Origin: Pseudonocardia sp. SCN 73-27
GTDB lineage: Bacteria; Actinomycetota; Actinomycetes; Mycobacteriales; Pseudonocardiaceae
DNA length: 64,000 nucleotides
Direction of reading: 5' to 3'
NCBI GenBank assembly: GCA_001725415.1
Contig: MEGH01000007.1
Span: forward strand, 20,515 to 84,514
The notes under the pieces are model-generated. The model was not told the origin of the DNA. It did not search any database and was given only the letters and a program-made list of their open reading frames with translations. Shown one piece after another: positions 27,752 to 37,887 of this stretch. The position numbers were made by a program, and so were the translations under genes. How positions within the stretch are numbered: position 1 is the stretch's first letter; each line of letters starts with the position of its first letter.

Positions 27752-29227
27752 TCAGCCGAGCGTGAACGGATCCCGGGTGCCGCCGGACAGCTCGACCCAC
27801 ACCGACTTGTTCTCGGTGTACTCGTTCACGGCGTCGATGCCGTTCTCACGGCCGAGCCCCGAGCTCTTGAAGCCCCCGAACGGCACGCTGGGTGCGACGA
27901 CGCGGTAGGCGTTGATCCACACCGACCCGGCCCGGATCCTCGCCGCGACCCGGTGGGCACGGTGCACGTCCTTGGTCCAGACCGCGCCGGCCAGGCCGTA
28001 CTGCGTGTCGTTGGCCAGCTTGATCGCCTCGTCCTCGGTGGTGAACGTGTAGGCCGACAGGACCGGCCCGAACACCTCCTCGCGCACGATGGTCGACTCC
28101 GGCCCGACGCCGGTCAGCACGGTGGGCTGGACGAACAGCCCGCCCATCCCGGTGTCGGCGGCGCCGCCGTAGGCGACCGTCGCGCCCTCGCCCTTGGCCG
28201 TCTCCAGGTAGCCGAGGACCTTCTCGTACTGCGGCCGGTTCGCGACCGGACCCATCTCGGTGTCCGGGTCGTTGGGGTCGCCGAGCCGGATCCGCGACGC
28301 CCGCTCCGCGACCAGCCGTACCAGCTCGTCGTGCACCGACTCGTGCACGATCAGCCGCGAACCCGCCATGCAGGTCTGGCCCGTCGCCGCGAAGACGCCC
28401 GCGACCAGCCCGTTGGACGCCGCCTCGAGGTCGGCGTCGGGGAACACGACCTGCGGCGACTTGCCGCCCAGCTCCAGGGTGACCTTGTTGAGGTTCTCCG
28501 CGGCCGCGTGCGCGACCGCCCGGCCGGTGGCCGTCGAGCCCGTGAACGCCACCTTGTCGACGCCGGGGTGCCCTGCCAGGTGCGCCCCTACCTCACGCGA
28601 GTTGCCCGTCACGACGTTGACCACGCCCGGCGGGAACCCGGCATTCTCGAACAGCTCCGCCAGCCCCAGCGACGACGACGGCGCGTGCTCCGACGGCTTC
28701 ACCACGACCGTGCAGCCGGCGGCCAGCGCGGGCGCGACCTTCCACGTCAGCAGCAGCAGCGGCGAGTTCCACGGCGTGATGGCCGCGACGACACCGACCG
28801 GCTCGCGGCGGGTGTAGACGAGGAAGTTCGGGTTGGGCGAGGGGATCTGGCGCCCCTCGAGCTTGTCGGCGATCCCCGCGTAGTAGTGGAACCAGCCGCC
28901 GAGGCCGTTGAGCTGGCCGATCATCTCCCGGTAGAGCTTGCCGGAGTCGTTGACCTCCAGCCGCGCCAGCCGTTCGGCGTTCTCCGCGATCAGGTCGCCG
29001 AGACGGCGCATCAACGCCGCGCGGGCGAACCCGGTCAGCTCACCCCACTCGCCGTCCAGCGCGGCCCGCGCCGCGCCGACCGCGGCGTCGATGTCGTCGG
29101 GACCGCCGTCGGGGAGCACCGCCCACGGCTTTCCGGTGTACGGGTTCTCCGACTCGAACGTCTTCCCCGAGATCGCGTCGACGGCCTTGCCGCCGATCAC
29201 CATCCGGAAGTGCTCGAGATCCGCCAT
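27752..29227 (-). CDS. NAD(P)-dependent aldehyde dehydrogenase
   Basis: 491 aa from ATG 29227 (MADLEHFRM) with GAGGAGGA upstream. NAD-binding TPWNSPLLLLTWKVAPALAAG, Glu in LELGGKSPQVVF, catalytic Cys in TGQTCMAGSR, and PFGGFKSSGLGRE near the C-terminus are complete. The general class is betaine/succinate-semialdehyde-like; the substrate is not predictable. It diverges from a flavin reductase and an FMN reductase, which may belong to the same pathway. Confidence 0.93.
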   Translation of the reverse strand: MADLEHFRMVIGGKAVDAISGKTFESENPYTGKPWAVLPDGGPDDIDAAVGAARAALDGEWGELTGFARAALMRRLGDLIAENAERLARLEVNDSGKLYREMIGQLNGLGGWFHYYAGIADKLEGRQIPSPNPNFLVYTRREPVGVVAAITPWNSPLLLLTWKVAPALAAGCTVVVKPSEHAPSSSLGLAELFENAGFPPGVVNVVTGNSREVGAHLAGHPGVDKVAFTGSTATGRAVAHAAAENLNKVTLELGGKSPQVVFPDADLEAASNGLVAGVFAATGQTCMAGSRLIVHESVHDELVRLVAERASRIRLGDPNDPDTEMGPVANRPQYEKVLGYLETAKGEGATVAYGGAADTGMGGLFVQPTVLTGVGPESTIVREEVFGPVLSAYTFTTEDEAIKLANDTQYGLAGAVWTKDVHRAHRVAARIRAGSVWINAYRVVAPSVPFGGFKSSGLGRENGIDAVNEYTENKSVWVELSGGTRDPFTLG

Positions 29228-29340
29228 CGCACCGTCCTCCTCGACGTCGCCGGGGCCGTTCGGCGGCAACGCTACGAGACCGCAGCGGGCACGGCCACGC
29301 CTGCGAGGGACCGACCCCGGGTCGGGTCGCCATGACCGCC

Positions 29341-29369
29341 GTCACACATCGGAGATCGTCGGTTGTGAC
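29341..29369. promoter_or_regulatory. Inverted repeat in the divergent ALDH/flavin reductase promoter region
   Basis: GTCACA and TGTGAC, 17 bp apart, lie in the 187-bp gap between the two divergent starts. The half-sites face the wrong way for a Crp site. It may be an operator for an unidentified regulator. Confidence 0.35.
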
Positions 29370-29414
29370 ACTCAGCCATGGTCGCGATCCGAAGGGCCAC
29401 CTAAGGTTGGCAGG

Positions 29415-29951
29415 GTGACGGACTCGCAGCCGAGTACAGGTCGGTCCCCCGACGCGGTCGATGCCGCGACCATGCGTGACGTGCTGGGACACTTCGTGTC
29501 CGGCATCGTCGTCGTGACCGCTGCAGGTCCCGACGGACCACTCGGGTTCACCTGTCAGTCGTTCGCGTCGCTGTCGCTCGACCCCCCGTTGGTGAACTTC
29601 TCCCCGGCCCGCTCCTCGTCGACCTGGCCGCGGATCCGCGAGGTCGGCACCTTCTGCGTCAACATCCTCGCCGCGGACCACCAGCACTACAGCGCCGGCT
29701 TCGCCCGCTCGGGCGTCGACAAGTTCGAGGGCGTCCGCTGGGGTGCCGCGCCGTCCGGCGCACCGGTGCTCGACGGTGTGAACGCCTGGATCGACTGCTC
29801 CCTGGAGAACGAGTACGACGGCGGCGACCACACGATCGTCGTCGGCCGGGTCCGCGCACTGGGCGCCGACACCTCGCGCTCACCGCTGCTGTTCCACCGC
29901 GGCGCCTACACCCTCGTCGCGCCGATCGTCGAGACGGAGCAGGCCCGATGA
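29415..29951 (+). CDS. Flavin reductase family protein
   Basis: 178 aa from GTG 29415. Flavin-reductase-like split barrel: FVSGIVVVTAAGPDGPLGFTCQSFASLSLDPPLVNFSPA, FCVNILAADHQHYS, and HTIVVGRVRAL. The group supplies reduced flavin to two-component monooxygenases (for example HsaB/HpaC type). The downstream FMN reductase gene overlaps by ATGA, so the pair is translationally coupled. No partner oxygenase lies next to it. Confidence 0.9.
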   Translation: MTDSQPSTGRSPDAVDAATMRDVLGHFVSGIVVVTAAGPDGPLGFTCQSFASLSLDPPLVNFSPARSSSTWPRIREVGTFCVNILAADHQHYSAGFARSGVDKFEGVRWGAAPSGAPVLDGVNAWIDCSLENEYDGGDHTIVVGRVRALGADTSRSPLLFHRGAYTLVAPIVETEQAR

Positions 29952-30493
29952 GCCCGACGCTGGTGGGGCTCGTCGGCGGCCCCGACGTCGGCGGCCGCAC
30001 CACCACCGCGGTCGAGGGCGTCCTCGCCGGGGCGGCGAAGGCCGGGGCGACGACGTCACTGCTCGAGATCAGCCAGGTCTCGCAGGAGGAGATCGCGGCG
30101 GCGTTCGACGCCGCCGACGGTGTCGTGCTGGGCAGCCCGGTGTACCGGGCGTCGTTCAGTGCGCTGCTGCGCACGGCGCTGGAGGGCACCGAGCGCGGGC
30201 GCTGGGGCGAGAAGACGGCGCCGCTGCAGGGCAAGGTCGCCGCGACGGTGCTGACGGGCGCGAGCGCGCACCACTTCCTCGCGGTGAACGACCTGCGCAA
30301 CGTGTTGGCGTCGTTCTTCGCGGTGCAGGTGCTCTCCCCCGGGCTGTACCTCGACCACGCCGGCTACGCCGACCGGACGACGCTGACCGAGGACAGCACG
30401 ACGCTCGCCGCCGCCCATGGGGCGGCGCTGGCCGACCTGGCCCGCGCGGTCCGCGGATCATCGGCGCTGCAGGCGATCACCCCGCAGGTCTGA
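29948..30493 (+). CDS. NAD(P)H-dependent FMN reductase
   Basis: 181 aa from ATG 29948 (ATGA overlap). Flavodoxin-like fold with LVGGPDVGGRTTTAVEGVL near the N-terminus and DGVVLGSPVYRASFSALLRTALEG, the FMN-binding loop of the SsuE/MsuE group. Together with the preceding reductase it may feed an FMNH2-dependent monooxygenase coded elsewhere, possibly for sulfonate or a similar carbon/sulfur source (inference). Confidence 0.88.
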   Translation: MSPTLVGLVGGPDVGGRTTTAVEGVLAGAAKAGATTSLLEISQVSQEEIAAAFDAADGVVLGSPVYRASFSALLRTALEGTERGRWGEKTAPLQGKVAATVLTGASAHHFLAVNDLRNVLASFFAVQVLSPGLYLDHAGYADRTTLTEDSTTLAAAHGAALADLARAVRGSSALQAITPQV

Positions 30494-30501
30494 GCCCCAC
30501 C

Positions 30502-30560
30502 CCCGCGCGCAACCTCGCTGTCGTTGCGGCCGCTCCCACAGCCGTGAGGTCGCGCGCGGG
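30502..30560. terminator. Inverted repeat between convergent genes
   Basis: CCCGCGCGCAACCTC (30502-30516) pairs with GAGGTCGCGCGCGGG (30546-30560) with one mismatch, across a 29-nt loop. It sits between the FMN reductase and dhaM ends and may terminate both. Confidence 0.6.
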
Positions 30561-30565
30561 ATCTG

Positions 30566-33037
30566 TCAGCCCGCGGTCAGGGCCCTGACCGTGTCGGCGT
30601 CGGGTGCGCGCAGTGCCTGGTCCGCCAGCGCTGCGGCTGCGGCCAGGTCGATGTCCCGGACCGACTGCTTCACCCCCGCGACGGCCGGTGCGGCGACGCT
30701 GAGCTCGCGCACCCCCAGCCCGACCAGCAGCGCCGCGGCGGCGTCGTCGGCGGCGACCTCCCCGCAGACGGCGACGAGGACGTCGTCGCCCGCGCCGCGA
30801 CAGGTCGCCGCGACCAGGGCGAGCACCGCCGGGTCGAGGGGGTCGGCCAGGGCGGCGACCGCGTCGTTGCCGCGTTCGGCGGCGAGCGCGTACTGGGTGA
30901 GGTCGTTGGTGCCGATGGACAGGAAATCGACGTGCGGGGCGAAGGCCGCGGCCCGCAGCGCCGCCGCGGGGACCTCGACCATCATCCCGACCTGCAGCTC
31001 CGCCGGGACTCCCCTGCCCTCGGCGGCGATCGCCGCGTCGAGGGCGGCGCGGGCGGCGGCGAGCTCGGCGACCGTCGAGACCATGGGGAACATGACGCTC
31101 ACCGGCGTCGCGTGCGCGGTGCGGACGATGGCGCGCAGCTGCGTCGCGAACAGGTCCGGCGCCCGCAGCGCGAGGCGGAGGCCGCGCACCCCGAGGAAGG
31201 GGTTGGCCTCGACGGGTGCGGGCACGTAGGGCAGCGGTTTGTCCCCGCCGACATCGAGGGTGCGCAGCGTGATGCGGCGCCCGCCGAGCGCGGCGGCGAC
31301 CTCGCGGTAGGCGGCCTCCTGCTCGTCGACGCCGGGTGCGTCGTCGCGGCCGAGGAAGAGGAACTCGGTGCGGACCAGCCCGGCGAGGTCGGCACCCGTC
31401 GCCGCGGCGGCGTCGGCGGCGGAGCCGGCGTTGACGCCGACGAGGACGGTCGTGCCGTCGCGGGTCGTCGCGGGTTCCGACGCGCGGGCGCGGGCGGCGC
31501 GGTCGCGGTCGGCCCGCTCGGCAGCGCGGCCGGCGAACCGGTCGGCCTGCTCGGGCGTGGGGTCGAGGAGGACCTCGCCGGTGGCACCGTCGACGGCGAC
31601 GACGGTCCCGGCGGCGACGTCGAGGACGTGCGCCCCGGCGCCGACGACGGCCGGGATTCCCTTGGCGCGCAGCAGGATCGCGGCGTGCGCGGTCGGGCTG
31701 CCGGCGGCGAGGACGACCCCGGTGACGGTGGCGGGGTCGAGCCCGGCGGCGTCGGCGGGGGTGAGGTCGGCAGCGACGAGCACACCGTCACCGGGTGCGG
31801 CGGCGGGTGCGCCTGCGCCGGTGAGGGCGCGCAGCACCTCGTCGCCGACGGCGCGGACGTCGGCGGCGCGGGCGCGCAGGTACTCCCCGGGCAGCGCGGC
31901 GAACCGGGCGGCGGCGATGTCGACGGCGTCGGCCCAGGCCCGGCCGGCGGCGCTGCCTGCGGCGATGCGGGCGTGGGCGTCGCCGGCGAGGTCGGGGTCG
32001 TCGAGCAGCGCGAGGTGGGCGTCGAAGATCGCGGCCTCGTCGGCGCCCGCAGTGGCGACGGTGTGGTCGCGGACGGCCTCGATGGCATGGGCGGCATCGG
32101 CGCGGGCGCGGTCGAGCCGAGCCTGTTCGTCCGAGGGGTCGTCGGCAGGGGTGTCGTCGAAGTCGAACGCCGCCGCGCGCAGCGGGCGGGCGGGGCCGAC
32201 GGCGATCCCGGGTGAGGCGCCGAGGGGGCGGACGGGCGCGTCCTGCGCCCAGACCTGCTGCGGCGCACCAGAAACGGGACGAACAGCCCTGGTCAGGCCC
32301 GAGTCCGCCGCGGCGGCGGCGAGCTGGTCGAGGGCTGTGGTGGCGTCGGGGCCGGTCGCACGGATCTCGATGACGTGGCCGACGAGACCGCCGAGCGTCG
32401 CCAGCCGCGACAGGCTGGCGACCGGCGCCCAGTCCGATCCGGTGGAGGTGTTGCGCGCCTGCACGTCGGCGTCGAGCCCGCGCACGGCGCCGACGAGCCG
32501 CGACGCCGGGCGGGCGTGCAGGCCGTGCGGGTCGGCGAGGGTGAGCGTGATCGTGGGGCCGTCGGCGGCGGGCCCGGCCGGGGCCTCCGATGCTGCCGTG
32601 GCGCCGCCGAGCTGGGTGGACTTCGCGGTCAGGGCGTCGGTCGCCTCGGCGGCGACGGCCGCGCTGTCCGCGCCGCCCGCCGCGGTGACGACGGCAGCGA
32701 CCAGCCCTTCGACGAGCGGCGCCGCGCAGAGCACGACACGGCCGGCCAGGTCGGGGTCGAGCATCTCCAACGCCAGCTCGGCGGAGAGCACGGCGCTGCC
32801 CAGGTCCATGAGCACGACGACGCCGGCGCCGTCGTCGGCGGCCGCGACCGCCGTCATGATCGCGGCGGCGTCGGTGCCGAAGGTGGTCTCGTCGAGACCC
32901 GCGGCGACCTCGATCCGCGGGCCGCCCTCGTGCACCATCTCCCGGGCCAGCGCGACGGCGGCGTCGGCCAGCGCCCGGGAGTGCGAGACGACGACGATCC
33001 CGACGAGCGTGCCGACCGTGTCGACGGGAGCGGTCAC
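30566..33037 (-). CDS. dhaM: DhaM phosphotransfer protein: EIIA(Man)-HPr-enzyme I fusion
   Basis: 823 aa from GTG 33037, overlapping the dhaL stop. Three parts: an EIIA-Man-like domain (VVVSHSRALADAAVALA, phospho-His near residue 19), an HPr domain (DPHGLHARPASRLV, phospho-His), and a complete PTS enzyme I with GSPTAHAAILLRAKGIPAVVG (phospho-His), the PEP-binding region TLDVGGDKPLPY, and the C-terminal active Cys in VAVCGEVAAD. E. coli DhaM (about 470 aa) has only a shortened enzyme I part. The full-length fusion can take phosphate straight from PEP and pass it to the ADP bound in DhaL without separate PTS proteins (known mechanism plus inference). Confidence 0.93.
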   Translation of the reverse strand: MTAPVDTVGTLVGIVVVSHSRALADAAVALAREMVHEGGPRIEVAAGLDETTFGTDAAAIMTAVAAADDGAGVVVLMDLGSAVLSAELALEMLDPDLAGRVVLCAAPLVEGLVAAVVTAAGGADSAAVAAEATDALTAKSTQLGGATAASEAPAGPAADGPTITLTLADPHGLHARPASRLVGAVRGLDADVQARNTSTGSDWAPVASLSRLATLGGLVGHVIEIRATGPDATTALDQLAAAAADSGLTRAVRPVSGAPQQVWAQDAPVRPLGASPGIAVGPARPLRAAAFDFDDTPADDPSDEQARLDRARADAAHAIEAVRDHTVATAGADEAAIFDAHLALLDDPDLAGDAHARIAAGSAAGRAWADAVDIAAARFAALPGEYLRARAADVRAVGDEVLRALTGAGAPAAAPGDGVLVAADLTPADAAGLDPATVTGVVLAAGSPTAHAAILLRAKGIPAVVGAGAHVLDVAAGTVVAVDGATGEVLLDPTPEQADRFAGRAAERADRDRAARARASEPATTRDGTTVLVGVNAGSAADAAAATGADLAGLVRTEFLFLGRDDAPGVDEQEAAYREVAAALGGRRITLRTLDVGGDKPLPYVPAPVEANPFLGVRGLRLALRAPDLFATQLRAIVRTAHATPVSVMFPMVSTVAELAAARAALDAAIAAEGRGVPAELQVGMMVEVPAAALRAAAFAPHVDFLSIGTNDLTQYALAAERGNDAVAALADPLDPAVLALVAATCRGAGDDVLVAVCGEVAADDAAAALLVGLGVRELSVAAPAVAGVKQSVRDIDLAAAAALADQALRAPDADTVRALTAG

Positions 33038-33659
33038 GCCAGTGCGTCGGCGGCAGCCGCCACGAGCATGGTGACCGACGTGGCGCCGGGGTCCTGGTGT
33101 CCGACGCTGCGTTCGCCCAGGTAGCTGGCACGGCCCTTGCGGGCGACGAGCGGGATCGTCGCGTCCCGACCCGCCTCGGCGGCCGCGGTGGCGGTCCGCA
33201 GCGACTCCGCCAGCGGGTCGCCGTCGGCCAGCGCGGCGTCGAGCGCGTCGACGGCCGGGGCGAGGGCGTCGAACATCGTCTTGTCGCCCGCCTCGGCCTT
33301 CCCGCGGGCGACGACGCCCTCCAGACCGGCACGCAGCGCCTTGGCGAACGCGGGCCCGTCGAGCTCGGTGACCTCGCCCGACGCGGTCGCGACGCGCAGG
33401 AAGAACGTCCCGTACAACGGTCCGCTCGCCCCGCCGACGGTGCTGACCAGCGTCATCCCGACCTTCTTGAACAGCGCTGCGGCCGTGGGCTGCGACTCGG
33501 CGTCGAGGGCGGCGACGACCGCGGTCATGCCACGGTCGAGGTTGATGCCGTGGTCGGCGTCGCCGATCGCGGCATCGAGCCGGGTCAGCTCGTCACGGTT
33601 CTCGCGCACCGCGACGGCGAAGCGTCGTACCCAGTCCGTGAGCTGGTCGAGTGCCGCGC

Positions 33660-33663
<4 letters not shown>
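33034..33663 (-). CDS. dhaL: Dihydroxyacetone kinase ADP-binding subunit DhaL
   Basis: 209 aa from ATG 33663, overlapping the dhaK stop (ATGA). The Mg-ADP site [17 protein letters not shown] carries the Asp cluster; [11 protein letters not shown] and [11 protein letters not shown] are further marks. In PTS-type kinases the ADP stays bound and is rephosphorylated by DhaM. Middle gene of the dhaKLM operon. Confidence 0.95.
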
Positions 33664-34661
<998 letters not shown>

Positions 34662-34830
34662 CGTGGGCCCTCCGTTGGGCGCGACCGTGGTCTGGCGGCA
34701 CGTGCAGACGAGCTGAACGCGTTTCGACTATGCCGAACGTGCATCGGAAGCTACGCTCACCCGGGGGGCAGGGCAAGACCCGTCCGACACCGCAACGACA
34801 TCCGCAACGACGTGGCAGGAGGAGGCCGGC
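34662..34830. promoter_or_regulatory. Divergent dhaK/IclR control region
   Basis: It holds an imperfect inverted repeat CGTTTCG-N7-CGAACG (34720-34739) and a 10-bp direct repeat CCGCAACGAC at 34790-34799 and 34802-34811. Either may be the IclR operator. GGAGGAGG precedes the regulator GTG. Confidence 0.4.
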
Positions 34831-35625
34831 GTGATCCAGTCCGTGGACCGCGCGGTGCGCATCCTCACCGCGCTGCAGGGTGCCCGCCGGATGGGCCTCG
34901 GCGAGCTCGCCGCCCAGCTCGAGCTCGCACCGTCGACGGTGCACGGAATCGTCCGCACCCTGCTCGACCACGGGATGATCGCCCAGGAGCGCGACTCCGG
35001 CCGCTACCGGCTCGGCCCCGCCACGCTGCGCCTGGGCAACGTCTACCTCGACACCCTGGAGCTGCGCTCGCGCTCGGTGCCGTGGGCCGAGGACCTGGCC
35101 GCCCGCACCGGGATGGCGGTACGCACCGCCGTGCTGCTGGCCGGTGTCGACCGTGACCTGCCCGAACGCGACGTCATCGTCGTCGCCCACGAGCCCCGCC
35201 CCCGCGGCGGGCGCCAGATGAACGAGGTCGGCATCGTCGTCCCCGCCCACGCGTGCGCGCTCGGCAAAGCGCTGCTGGCCTTCGACGACACGGCACTCCC
35301 GGAGACGGATACGTTGCGCAGCATGACCGGCGAGACCATCACCGACCCGGCGCGGCTGCGCGCCGAGCTGGCCGCCGTGCGTGCGGCCGGCATCGCCACC
35401 GAGTCCGAGGAGGCCGTCCTCGGCGAGTACGGCGTCGCCGCCCCGGTCGGCGACCACAGCGGGGCCGTGGCCGGCGCGATCGGGCTCGTGGTGCCGCAGA
35501 CCGACTGGCCGCTCGACCCCGTCGCCGCCGACGCGCTGCGCGCCGCCGCCCGCAGCATCTCCCGCGAGCTCGGCGCCGCGTCGTGGCCGCCCGCGGTCAC
35601 CGAGCGCCCGGCGGCGAGCGCATGA
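34831..35625 (+). CDS. IclR-family transcriptional regulator
   Basis: 264 aa from GTG 34831. N-terminal winged helix (SVDRAVRILTALQ then LELAPSTVHGIVRTLLDHG) and C-terminal ligand domain (PAHACALGKALLAF, and VAAPVGDHSGAVAGAIGL). Divergent from dhaKLM, so the expected target is that operon, with dihydroxyacetone or glycerol-related molecules as effector (inference). The stop overlaps the next gene's ATG. Confidence 0.92.
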   Translation: MIQSVDRAVRILTALQGARRMGLGELAAQLELAPSTVHGIVRTLLDHGMIAQERDSGRYRLGPATLRLGNVYLDTLELRSRSVPWAEDLAARTGMAVRTAVLLAGVDRDLPERDVIVVAHEPRPRGGRQMNEVGIVVPAHACALGKALLAFDDTALPETDTLRSMTGETITDPARLRAELAAVRAAGIATESEEAVLGEYGVAAPVGDHSGAVAGAIGLVVPQTDWPLDPVAADALRAAARSISRELGAASWPPAVTERPAASA

Positions 35626-36581
35626 GCGCGAAGCTGGGCATCGGGCTGGCCGCCGTCGCGCGGCCCGCCTACATCACGTCGGGCCGCGCGCACGACCTCG
35701 GCTCGGAACGCAGCGTGGAGTCGCTGCGCGACCGCACGTGGGAGGTCCTCGACGCCGCGGTCGCGTGCGGGGTCGACTACATCGACGTCGCCCGCTCCTA
35801 CGGGCGCGCCGAGGAGTTCCTCGCGGGCTGGCTCGACGCCCACCCCGGCGTGCGGGTCGAGGTCGGGTCGAAGTGGGGCTACCGCTACGTGGGCGACTGG
35901 CGCACCGATGCCGCCGTCCACGAGGTCAAGGACCACTCGATCACCGCGTTCACCGAGCAGCTCGCGCTCACCCGCGCCACGCTGGGCAACCGGTTCGGCG
36001 TCTACCACGTGCACTCGGCCACGCTCGACACCGGAGTCCTCGCCGACACGTCCCTGCACAACCAGCTGGCGGCACTGCGCGACGAGGGTGTCCGCGTCGG
36101 CATCTCGACGTCGGGCCCGCGTCAGACCGAGGCGATCCGGCGCGCCCTGGAGATCCAGGTCAACGGGCGGCCGCTGTTCACGTCCATCCAGTCGACGTGG
36201 AACGTGCTGGAGCCGTCGGCGGGCCCGGCGCTGGCCGAGGCCGCCGCCACGGGCGCGCGGGTGATCGTCAAGGAGCCGGTGGCCAACGGACTGCTCGCCC
36301 CCGGCGGTCAGGACGGCTCCCCCGTCGCGACGAAGGCGGCGGCACTCGCCGACGAGGCCGGCGTCGGCATCGACAAGCTCGCGATCGCGGTGGCGCTGGC
36401 CCGGCCGTGGGCGTGGCGGGTGCTCTCCGGCGGTGTCGACGGCGCGCAGGTCCGCAGCAACGCGGCCGCGGCCGACGTCGACCTGCGGGGCATCGACACG
36501 GCCCTGCTCGAAGAGCTCTCCGACCTCGCCCGGCCGCCCGAGGAGTACTGGGCGACCCGCTCGGCGCGCGCCTGGAGCTGA
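35622..36581 (+). CDS. Aldo/keto reductase
   Basis: 319 aa from ATG 35622 (ATGA overlap with IclR). TIM-barrel oxidoreductase: catalytic set Asp/Tyr in YIDVARSYGRAEEFL, Lys in GSKWGY and His in VYHVHSA. The C-terminal NADPH-binding part reads WRVLSGGVDGAQVRSN. Co-transcribed with the DHA-kinase regulator, it may interconvert a ketose/aldose or glycerol and dihydroxyacetone (inference). Confidence 0.9.
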   Translation: MSAKLGIGLAAVARPAYITSGRAHDLGSERSVESLRDRTWEVLDAAVACGVDYIDVARSYGRAEEFLAGWLDAHPGVRVEVGSKWGYRYVGDWRTDAAVHEVKDHSITAFTEQLALTRATLGNRFGVYHVHSATLDTGVLADTSLHNQLAALRDEGVRVGISTSGPRQTEAIRRALEIQVNGRPLFTSIQSTWNVLEPSAGPALAEAAATGARVIVKEPVANGLLAPGGQDGSPVATKAAALADEAGVGIDKLAIAVALARPWAWRVLSGGVDGAQVRSNAAAADVDLRGIDTALLEELSDLARPPEEYWATRSARAWS

Positions 36582-36662
36582 GCCGGCGGGCGATGAGCCC
36601 GGGCGTGCGCCGGTCGGGATCTTCGGGCGGGACCGTCGGTGCGGCGTGATGGACTGTCGGAC

Positions 36663-37829
36663 GTGGAACCGATCACCGTCGCCGCCCGCCGGGCGCGGCT
36701 CGTCGCCCGGCACCGGCTGGGCACGGCGACCCGGGCGTCCGGCGACCCGGCCGGTGTCGTCGCGGCGGCGTCGGCGGTGCTCGGCCTGCACGCCACCGAC
36801 CCGGCCACGGTGCACCTGGCTGCCCTGGCCCGCACCGACGGCGCGGGCGTCGCCGACGTCGAGCACGCCCTCTACACGCAGCGCTCCCTCGTCCGCATGC
36901 TCGGCATGCGCCGCACGGTGTGGGTGCTCGACCGGGAGACGGCGGCGCTGGTCCAGCACGGGTGCGCGCACACCGTCGCCGCGACCCAGCGGAAACGGCT
37001 GGTCTCCCACCTCGACGGGTCCGGGATCGGCGACGCCGGGGCCTGGCTCGCCGAGGTCGAGGCCGAGACGCTGGCCGCGCTGCACGCGCGCGGGGAGGCG
37101 TTCGCCGCCGACCTGGCCGCCGACGTCCCGCGGCTGCGTACCCGGATCGCCGCCACCGAGCAGAACGCCACGGCCCGGGTCCTGCTGCAGCTGGCCGTCG
37201 ACGGGCACATCGTCCGGGGCAGGCCGCGCGGGTCGTGGACGTCCACGCAGTACCGCTGGTCACCGGCCGCGACGTGGCTGGGCGACCCGCTCGCCGCGCT
37301 GCCGGTCGAGGCCGCACAGGCGGGGTTGGCCGCGCGCTGGCTGCGCGTCTTCGGTCCCGCGCCGGTGTCGGACCTGCGCTGGTTCACCGGCTGGACCGCG
37401 CGTGAGACCTCCCGGGCGCTCGCGGCGCTCGACGTCGTCGACGTCGACCTCGACGGCACGCCCGGCATCCGGCTCGCCGACGACCCCGTCGATCCCGTCG
37501 AGCCGCCCGCCGAGGCGGTGCTGCTGCCCGCGCTCGACCCGACGCCGATGGGCTGGCAGGCGCGCGACTGGTTCCTCGGCCCGCACCGCGACCTGCTGTT
37601 CGACCGGACCGGCAACATCGGGCCGACGGTGTGGTGGGAGGGCCGGGTCGTCGGCGGCTGGGCGCAGCGCCAGGACGCGGAGGTCGTCGTCCGGGTGCTG
37701 GAGGACGTGGGCGCGGAGGCGACCGATGCCGTCGAGGCGGCGGCGCACCGGGTCGCGACGCACGTCGGCAGCACCCGCGTCGTACCGCGGTTCCGGACGC
37801 CGCTCGAGAAGGAACTGGCGTCGAGCTGA
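36663..37829 (+). CDS. AlkZ-like winged-helix protein (HTH_42 family)
   Basis: 388 aa from GTG 36663; an in-frame GTG at 36639 could add 8 residues. LGLHATDPATVHLAAL, LVRMLGMRRTVWVL and the RWFTGWT region match the AlkX/AlkZ-type 'winged helix DNA-binding domain' family, some members of which are DNA glycosylases that unhook crosslinks. The QxQ motif of crosslink-acting AlkZ is replaced (LHATDP), so that activity is doubtful. Unlinked to its neighbours. Confidence 0.85.
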   Translation: MEPITVAARRARLVARHRLGTATRASGDPAGVVAAASAVLGLHATDPATVHLAALARTDGAGVADVEHALYTQRSLVRMLGMRRTVWVLDRETAALVQHGCAHTVAATQRKRLVSHLDGSGIGDAGAWLAEVEAETLAALHARGEAFAADLAADVPRLRTRIAATEQNATARVLLQLAVDGHIVRGRPRGSWTSTQYRWSPAATWLGDPLAALPVEAAQAGLAARWLRVFGPAPVSDLRWFTGWTARETSRALAALDVVDVDLDGTPGIRLADDPVDPVEPPAEAVLLPALDPTPMGWQARDWFLGPHRDLLFDRTGNIGPTVWWEGRVVGGWAQRQDAEVVVRVLEDVGAEATDAVEAAAHRVATHVGSTRVVPRFRTPLEKELASS

Positions 37830-37887
37830 TCGCTTGTCCGGGGCGCCGTCCGGGGAGCATCCTCGACCCGGCACCCCGGGAGGTGGC

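Noticed and set aside
29341-29369. Crp-binding site
   Set aside because: The half-sites are in the outward order (GTCACA...TGTGAC) and 17 bp apart, unlike TGTGA-N6-TCACA.
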